Shown here: piece after piece, positions 28,095-33,410 of the stretch
How the letters are laid out: each line of letters starts with the position of its first letter
Numbering within the stretch: the first letter of the stretch is position 1
NCBI GenBank assembly: GCA_919902765.1
Contig: CAKKRP010000067.1
Coordinates: 1 to 33,410, forward strand
Length of the DNA: 33,410 bases
Source of the DNA: Gammaproteobacteria bacterium
Lineage (GTDB): Bacteria > Pseudomonadota > Gammaproteobacteria > S012-40
Reading direction: 5' to 3'
Position numbers and translations under genes: made by a program
Notes under the pieces: generated by a model
Databases searched by the model: none
What the model saw: only the letters and a program-made list of their open reading frames with translations
What the model was told of the DNA's origin: nothing

Positions 28095-29569
28095 GCGTGG
28101 AGTTGGTGCCGGTAATACTCTCGGGTGGCGCGGGGACCCGTTTATGGCCGGCGTCGCGCGAGCAGCATCCTAAACAATTATTGGCGATGCTGGGCGATCG
28201 TACTATGATCCAACAAACTGCCATGCGGTTGGATGGCTTGGCACAACAACTTGGCGGGGTGAGCTTGCGCGCGCCGCTCGTAATTTGCAACGAGGCGCAT
28301 CGTTTTATCGTTGCCGAGCAATTGCGCCAGGCGCATATCAAACCCGAACGTATCGTGCTCGAACCGGTCGGGCGCAATACCGCGCCCGCAATGACCGTGG
28401 CCGCGCAATTGTCCTGTGTTGAGGGACGCGATCCGTTGTTATTGATTATGCCCGCCGATCATGTCATCGAAGACGAGAAAAAATTTCATGGTGCGATAGC
28501 GGCGGCATGTGCGTTGGCGCAGCAATCTTTTATCGTCACTTTTGGCGTGGTGCCGCATCGTGCCGAGACCGGCTACGGATACATTAAAAAGGCGCGCACG
28601 TTAGACACGCACAGCGGCGCGGCGGAGGTCGCCTCTTTTGTCGAAAAACCCGATGTCGCCACGGCGCAATTGTATGTCGGTTCCGGGGATTATTTATGGA
28701 ACAGCGGTATGTTTTTATGTCGCGCCTCGGTGTGGTTACAAGCCGCTAACATGTTTCGTCATGACATCGCAGAGGCCTGCGCGCAAGCAATTGCAGACGG
28801 CCGCGCGGATATGGATTTTTTTCGGTTGGCGCATAATGCGTTTGAGGCCTGCCCGATGGATTCAATAGACTACGCGGTGATGGAACCCTTGACGCGTCCG
28901 CATGCGGGTGCGGTGCAGGCCGGTGTCGTGCCCTTGGATGCCGGTTGGTCGGATGTCGGTTCTTGGGACAGTCTGTGGGAAGTGCATGACAAAGATGCAC
29001 AGGGTAATGCAATGCGTGGAGATGTGCGCGCGTTGGATTGCCGTAACAGTTTGATGATCGCCGAACATCGTTATGTCGCGGCGATAGGTCTAGAAAATAT
29101 TGTGGTTGTGGAGACCGCCGATGCGGTGTTGGTAGCGCATAGAGAGAGGGCGCAGGATGTTAAGGCCATCGTCGCCGGGCTAAAAAAAGAACAGCGTACC
29201 GAGGCCTTGACCCACCGCAAGGTGTATCGTCCGTGGGGTGCCTACGAGGGTATCGACCTCGGCAATCGATTTCAAGTAAAACGCATCACGGTCAATCCCG
29301 GTGCGAGTTTGTCGTTGCAAATGCATCATCATCGTGCCGAGCATTGGATCGTCGTGCATGGCACGGCGCGCGTGACGCGTGGCGATGAAGAATTTTTCTT
29401 GACCGAAAATCAATCCACCTACATTCCGCTGGGCGTGGTGCATCGTTTGGCTAATCCAGGCACTATCCCGCTGGAAATCATAGAAGTCCAATCCGGGGCC
29501 TATTTGGGTGAGGACGACATCGTGCGTTTTCAGGACAATTACGGCCGAAGGTCGGTAGATGGAGCATGA
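28091..29569 (+). CDS. manC: Mannose-1-phosphate guanylyltransferase / mannose-6-phosphate isomerase
   Basis: VPVILSGGAGTRLWPASREQHPKQLLAMLGDRTMIQQT; VEKPDVATAQLYV; C-terminal cupin FQVKRITVNPGASLSLQMHHHRAEHWIVVHGTA. ATGA overlap with the upstream gene. Confidence 0.95.
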   Translation: MSVELVPVILSGGAGTRLWPASREQHPKQLLAMLGDRTMIQQTAMRLDGLAQQLGGVSLRAPLVICNEAHRFIVAEQLRQAHIKPERIVLEPVGRNTAPAMTVAAQLSCVEGRDPLLLIMPADHVIEDEKKFHGAIAAACALAQQSFIVTFGVVPHRAETGYGYIKKARTLDTHSGAAEVASFVEKPDVATAQLYVGSGDYLWNSGMFLCRASVWLQAANMFRHDIAEACAQAIADGRADMDFFRLAHNAFEACPMDSIDYAVMEPLTRPHAGAVQAGVVPLDAGWSDVGSWDSLWEVHDKDAQGNAMRGDVRALDCRNSLMIAEHRYVAAIGLENIVVVETADAVLVAHRERAQDVKAIVAGLKKEQRTEALTHRKVYRPWGAYEGIDLGNRFQVKRITVNPGASLSLQMHHHRAEHWIVVHGTARVTRGDEEFFLTENQSTYIPLGVVHRLANPGTIPLEIIEVQSGAYLGEDDIVRFQDNYGRRSVDGA

Positions 29570-29571
29570 CA

Positions 29572-29588
29572 ATTGTATATATTACAAT
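29572..29588. promoter_or_regulatory. AT-rich inverted repeat ATTGTA-TATAT-TACAAT after manC
   Basis: Perfect 6-bp arms, immediately downstream of the manC stop. Confidence 0.4.
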
Positions 29589-29624
29589 AGGTTAATGCTG
29601 TTTTGCAAGTAATTTATGCGCCAG

Positions 29625-29731
29625 GCCAAGGGCGTCCAAGGAATGCAATAGATGACGCCGCTGGCCGAATAGAGTATCCTTGCCCGCGCTGGGTGTGTAC
29701 CGCCATTCAGAGGCCAAATGCGGCCCTTGGC
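29625..29731. promoter_or_regulatory. Long-range inverted repeat in the lepA upstream region
   Basis: GCCAAGGGC (29625-29633) and GCCCTTGGC (29723-29731), the latter abutting AGGAG before the lepA GTG at 29746. Confidence 0.45.
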
Positions 29732-29745
29732 AGGAGTAGTAAGAC

Positions 29746-31551
29746 GTGACCGATTTACAACATATACGCAATTTTTCCATCATCGCACACATCGATCACG
29801 GGAAATCCACTCTAGCGGATCGCCTGATCGAAATATGCGGTGGTTTAACGGCGCGTGAAATGGAAGCGCAAGTGCTCGATTCCATGGATATCGAACGCGA
29901 ACGCGGCATTACCATCAAGGCGCAAAGCGTGACGTTAAACTACACCGCGCGCAATGGTGAAGTGTATCAACTTAATTTCATCGATACGCCGGGTCATGTG
30001 GATTTTTCCTATGAAGTTTCGCGCTCATTGGCGGCGTGCGAAGGCGCATTGTTAGTCGTGGATGCCTCGCAGGGCGTTGAAGCGCAGAGCGTCGCCAACT
30101 GTTATACCGCATTAGAGCAAGGACTGGAAGTCTTGCCGGTCTTGAATAAAATCGATTTGCCCTCCGCCGACCCCGATCGAGTCGTCAAAGAAATTGAAGA
30201 AATTATCGGTGTAGACGCCCATGATGCCGTGCAGGTGAGCGCGAAAACAGGCGTCAACGTGCTGGATCTGTTGGAAGAAATTACCAAAAAAATACCGTGT
30301 CCTAAGGGTGATGCGCAGGCGCCGTTGCAGGCCTTGATTATAGATTCATGGTTCGATAATTATTTAGGCGTGGTGTCATTAGTACGCATCATGAACGGCA
30401 GTTTGTCGCCTAAACAAAAAATCAAGGTCATGTCCACCGGACGTACCTACGGTGTAGACAAAGTAGGAGTATTCACGCCTAAGCGCCAGGAAACCGCAAT
30501 ACTCAGCGCCGGTGAAGTGGGTTATGTCGTGTCGGGAATTAAAGAAGTCAACGGCGCGCCGGTGGGCGACACCTTGACGCTGGCCGATCGTCCGGCGGCG
30601 GCGGCCTTGCCCGGTTTTAAGCCGATACAGCCACGCGTATTTGCCGGCATCTTTCCGGTCAATGCCGAACAATACGAAGATTTACGCGATGCCTTGGCGA
30701 AATTGCGGCTGAATGACGCGGCGTTATTCTATGAACCCGAGAATTCGCAGGCGTTGGGATTGGGTTTTCGTTGCGGGTTTTTAGGTACGTTGCACATGGA
30801 AATCGTGCAGGAACGCTTAGAACGCGAATACGATCTTGATCTCGTGACTTCTGCGCCCACCGTTATCTATGAAGTGCTTACTAAAGGCGGCGAGGTGTTA
30901 AAAGTAGACAACCCCGCCGCGCTGCCGGACATGAGCAAGATTGATGAAATCCGCGAACCCATTATTTCGGCGAATATCATTACGCCGCAAGAGCATCTTG
31001 GGAATGTGATGAGCCTGTGTATAGAAAAACGCGGCTCCCAGAAAAAAATGCTTTATGCGGGGAACCAGGTGACGTTGAATTATGAGTTGCCCATGAGCGA
31101 AGTCGTATTGGATTTTTTTGATCGGTTGAAGTCCGTGAGTCGCGGTTACGCCTCCATGGATTATAGTTTTCTGCGCTTTCAAGCGGCGGAAGTCGTGAAG
31201 CTGGATGTGTTGATCAATAACGAAAAAGTCGATGCGCTGTCCTTGATTGTACACAAAGATCAAGCGTATCAACGGGGTCGTGAATTAGTCGAAAAATTAC
31301 AAGAGTTGATCCCGAGGCAAATGTATGAGGTCGCCATACAGGCCGCGATAGGCGCGCATGTCGTCGCGCGTTCAACGGTTAAGGCCTTGCGCAAAAACGT
31401 CTTGGCCAAATGTTATGGCGGCGATGCGACGCGCAAGCGCAAGTTGTTGGAAAAACAAAAAGCGGGAAAAAAACGCATGAAGCAAGTCGGCACCGTGGAA
31501 ATTCCGCAAGAGGCTTTTTTAGCGGTATTGCAAATGAGTAAAAAACAGTAA
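29746..31551 (+). CDS. lepA: Elongation factor 4
   Basis: GTG start; [63 protein letters not shown]. Confidence 0.98.
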   Translation: MTDLQHIRNFSIIAHIDHGKSTLADRLIEICGGLTAREMEAQVLDSMDIERERGITIKAQSVTLNYTARNGEVYQLNFIDTPGHVDFSYEVSRSLAACEGALLVVDASQGVEAQSVANCYTALEQGLEVLPVLNKIDLPSADPDRVVKEIEEIIGVDAHDAVQVSAKTGVNVLDLLEEITKKIPCPKGDAQAPLQALIIDSWFDNYLGVVSLVRIMNGSLSPKQKIKVMSTGRTYGVDKVGVFTPKRQETAILSAGEVGYVVSGIKEVNGAPVGDTLTLADRPAAAALPGFKPIQPRVFAGIFPVNAEQYEDLRDALAKLRLNDAALFYEPENSQALGLGFRCGFLGTLHMEIVQERLEREYDLDLVTSAPTVIYEVLTKGGEVLKVDNPAALPDMSKIDEIREPIISANIITPQEHLGNVMSLCIEKRGSQKKMLYAGNQVTLNYELPMSEVVLDFFDRLKSVSRGYASMDYSFLRFQAAEVVKLDVLINNEKVDALSLIVHKDQAYQRGRELVEKLQELIPRQMYEVAIQAAIGAHVVARSTVKALRKNVLAKCYGGDATRKRKLLEKQKAGKKRMKQVGTVEIPQEAFLAVLQMSKKQ

Positions 31552-31570
31552 CACTGACACTGAGGCGGCA

Positions 31571-32401
31571 ATGAATTTTGATTTTGCAACGATATTGGCC
31601 ATCGCGACCGCGATCACTGGGTTGATCTGGGCGTTTGATGCGTGGAGGCTGGCGCCAAAACGGCGTGCAGCGACGGAGACGTTAACTTCCCGCAGCGGCG
31701 AACCCGTGAATGAGGATCACCTCCGGGCCGCGCAAAAAGAACCTGTGATTGTCGAGTATGCCAAGTCTTTTTTTCCAGTGATATTGGCGGTTTTGTTATT
31801 GCGCGGCTTTCTGGTGGAACCTTTTCGCATTCCGTCCGGCTCGATGATACCGACGCTGTTGGTCGGCGATTTTATCTTGGTGAATAAATATGCGTATGGT
31901 TTGCGCTTGCCTGTGACCAATACTAAAATATTTGAATTAGGCGCGCCGCAACGTGGCGATGTGGTGGTGTTTCGTTACCCGCTGGATCCATCCATAGATT
32001 ATATCAAGCGCGTTATCGGATTGCCTGGCGACCTCATCGAATATCGCGATAAAACTATATTTGTTAACGGGAACCCGGTCAAGTATGACCGCATAGGCCA
32101 ATATCACAGCGAAGCCAGCGGTTTGCCGCTGCCCCAGATCGATGAATATATGGAACATCTTGACAATGTAGATCACCGTATTTTACTCGATGCAAATCGC
32201 TCCGGTTTAGAGGTGCGGTTCCGCGTACCGGAAGGGCGTTATTTTATGATGGGTGACAATCGCGACAACAGCAATGACAGTCGCTTTTGGGGGACGGTAC
32301 CGGAACAAAATCTTGTCGGTCGCGCCTTTATGGTGTGGATGCATTGGGACATGGGCAAGGATGGAATTTTATGGCGTCGTATCGGCAATACTATACATTA
32401 A
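31571..32401 (+). CDS. lepB: Signal peptidase I
   Basis: FLVEPFRIPSGSMIPTLLVGDFILVNKYAYG (catalytic Ser), DYIKRVIGLPGD (catalytic Lys), GDNRDNSNDSRFWG. Confidence 0.97.
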   Translation: MNFDFATILAIATAITGLIWAFDAWRLAPKRRAATETLTSRSGEPVNEDHLRAAQKEPVIVEYAKSFFPVILAVLLLRGFLVEPFRIPSGSMIPTLLVGDFILVNKYAYGLRLPVTNTKIFELGAPQRGDVVVFRYPLDPSIDYIKRVIGLPGDLIEYRDKTIFVNGNPVKYDRIGQYHSEASGLPLPQIDEYMEHLDNVDHRILLDANRSGLEVRFRVPEGRYFMMGDNRDNSNDSRFWGTVPEQNLVGRAFMVWMHWDMGKDGILWRRIGNTIH

Positions 32402-32763
32402 AACACGCGCAACACGGGTTGACGCTGTTGGGGTTGATCGCCACATTGGCGATATTCAGCGTTATTTTGCTCTTTGCAATGAAATTATTTCCGATATATT
32501 TTGAAAGCTACGAAGTGACTAAGACCTTGGAGTCATTGCATTCGGATACCAAGCTTAATCTTCGGTCCGCGCCGGAGCTGTTGGCGGTCTTACAGAAAAG
32601 ACTGAACATCAACGACGTATCCCATGTGGGTAAAGATCAGATTACGATTAAGTATACGGAACGGAGTGCGACCGTACGGGTGATATACGAAGTGCGTAAA
32701 CATTTTTTTGGGAATATAGATTTTGTCGCCTCATTCGACAAGCAAACCGTAATACCGTTGTAA
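32371..32763 (+). CDS. DUF4845 family membrane protein
   Basis: MASYRQYYTLKHAQHGLTLLGLIATLAIFSVILLFAMKLFPIYFESYEVTKTLESL; lies between lepB and rnc as usual. Proposed ATG overlaps the lepB end by 31 nt. Confidence 0.85.
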   Translation: MASYRQYYTLKHAQHGLTLLGLIATLAIFSVILLFAMKLFPIYFESYEVTKTLESLHSDTKLNLRSAPELLAVLQKRLNINDVSHVGKDQITIKYTERSATVRVIYEVRKHFFGNIDFVASFDKQTVIPL

Positions 32764-32764
32764 C

Positions 32765-33410
32765 GTGACGCTCAACAACTTACAAAAGGCCTTAGGTTAT
32801 CGATTCCAACAGGCCGACGCGTTGGAACTGGCCCTAACCCATCGCAGCTCTTCCAGCTATCATAACGAGCGCTTGGAATTTCTAGGCGATAGCGTTTTGA
32901 ATTTTGTGATCACAGACGCGCTTTATGAACAATTTGCGACGGCCACGGAGGGCGAGCTCAGTCGCTTGCGCGCGCGCTTGGTGAAGCGTGAAACCTTGGC
33001 CGAATTGGCGCGGACGTTGGAACTTGGCGACTTGATGCGTTTAGGCGGCGGTGAACTCAAAAGCGGCGGCTTTAGGCGCGACTCGATATTGGCGGACGGC
33101 ATGGAGGCGTTACTCGGGGCGATTTATAAAGACGGTGGCATCGATGCGGTGCGGCCGGTCATTAAAGCGCTCTACGCGCAGCGTTTAGCGCAAATCGACC
33201 TCACTCAGCCGATGAAGGATCCCAAGACGCTGGTGCAGGAATATTTGCAAGCCCGAGGGCATAGCGTGCCCGAATACACCGTCGTTGAAGTGAAAGGTGA
33301 AGTGCATGATCAACATTTTACCGTCGAGTGTCACATTGTTGCATTGGATATTAAAACATTAGGATTAGGTACTAGCCGTCGCCGTGCGGAACAACATGCT
33401 GCCGAACAGG
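32765..33410 (+). CDS. rnc: Ribonuclease III (truncated by window end)
   Basis: GTG start; TLNNLQKALGYRFQQADALELALTHRSSSSYHNERLEFLGDSVLNFVI, ADGMEALLGAIYKDGG, dsRBD DPKTLVQEYLQARG. Not in the ORF track because no stop falls in the window. Confidence 0.95.
   Translation, partial: MTLNNLQKALGYRFQQADALELALTHRSSSSYHNERLEFLGDSVLNFVITDALYEQFATATEGELSRLRARLVKRETLAELARTLELGDLMRLGGGELKSGGFRRDSILADGMEALLGAIYKDGGIDAVRPVIKALYAQRLAQIDLTQPMKDPKTLVQEYLQARGHSVPEYTVVEVKGEVHDQHFTVECHIVALDIKTLGLGTSRRRAEQHAAEQ

Noticed and set aside
1-33410. CRISPR array, tRNA/rRNA, transposase or integrase
   Set aside because: No regularly spaced repeats, cloverleaf-like or rRNA segments, or recombinase-type proteins were noticed; a tRNAscan/CRISPR search would be needed to exclude formally.

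Overview
Chromosomal window that looks gammaproteobacterial, mostly conserved housekeeping genes with three less ordinary patches. Left edge (1-2521): a truncated ORF translationally coupled to a large secreted protein, then a repeat- and homopolymer-bearing intergenic region, then a HigBA-like toxin-antitoxin pair whose promoter predicts a leaderless toxin mRNA. Core (2560-22598): HAD phosphatase (gph-like, mupP by context)-ubiG-MTA/SAH deaminase on the minus strand, divergent mtnA-ppnP, a minus-strand PRMT-like methyltransferase, then gyrA-serC-serA-pheA-hisC-tyrA-aroA-cmk-rpsA-ihfB-lapA-lapB-pyrF. Accessory insert (22650-29569): an orphan Gly/Trp-rich outer-membrane-like protein, then a polysaccharide export set (multi-SLBB Wza-like, Wzz-like, ManC/AlgA) with no glycosyltransferase in the window. 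An ops-like (RfaH) motif and a hairpin lie in the leader of the SLBB gene. Right edge: lepA-lepB-DUF4845-rnc (rnc runs off the window and is absent from the ORF track). Best candidates for something new: PpnP as a possible missing methylthioinosine phosphorylase in the methionine salvage cluster, the leaderless-toxin arrangement, the ops/hairpin leader plus orphan barrel protein, the structured or gene-remnant region before lepA, and a possible effector-immunity pair at the left edge. No tRNA, rRNA, CRISPR array, or transposase was recognised. All family calls come from reading translated sequence by eye; no database search was run.
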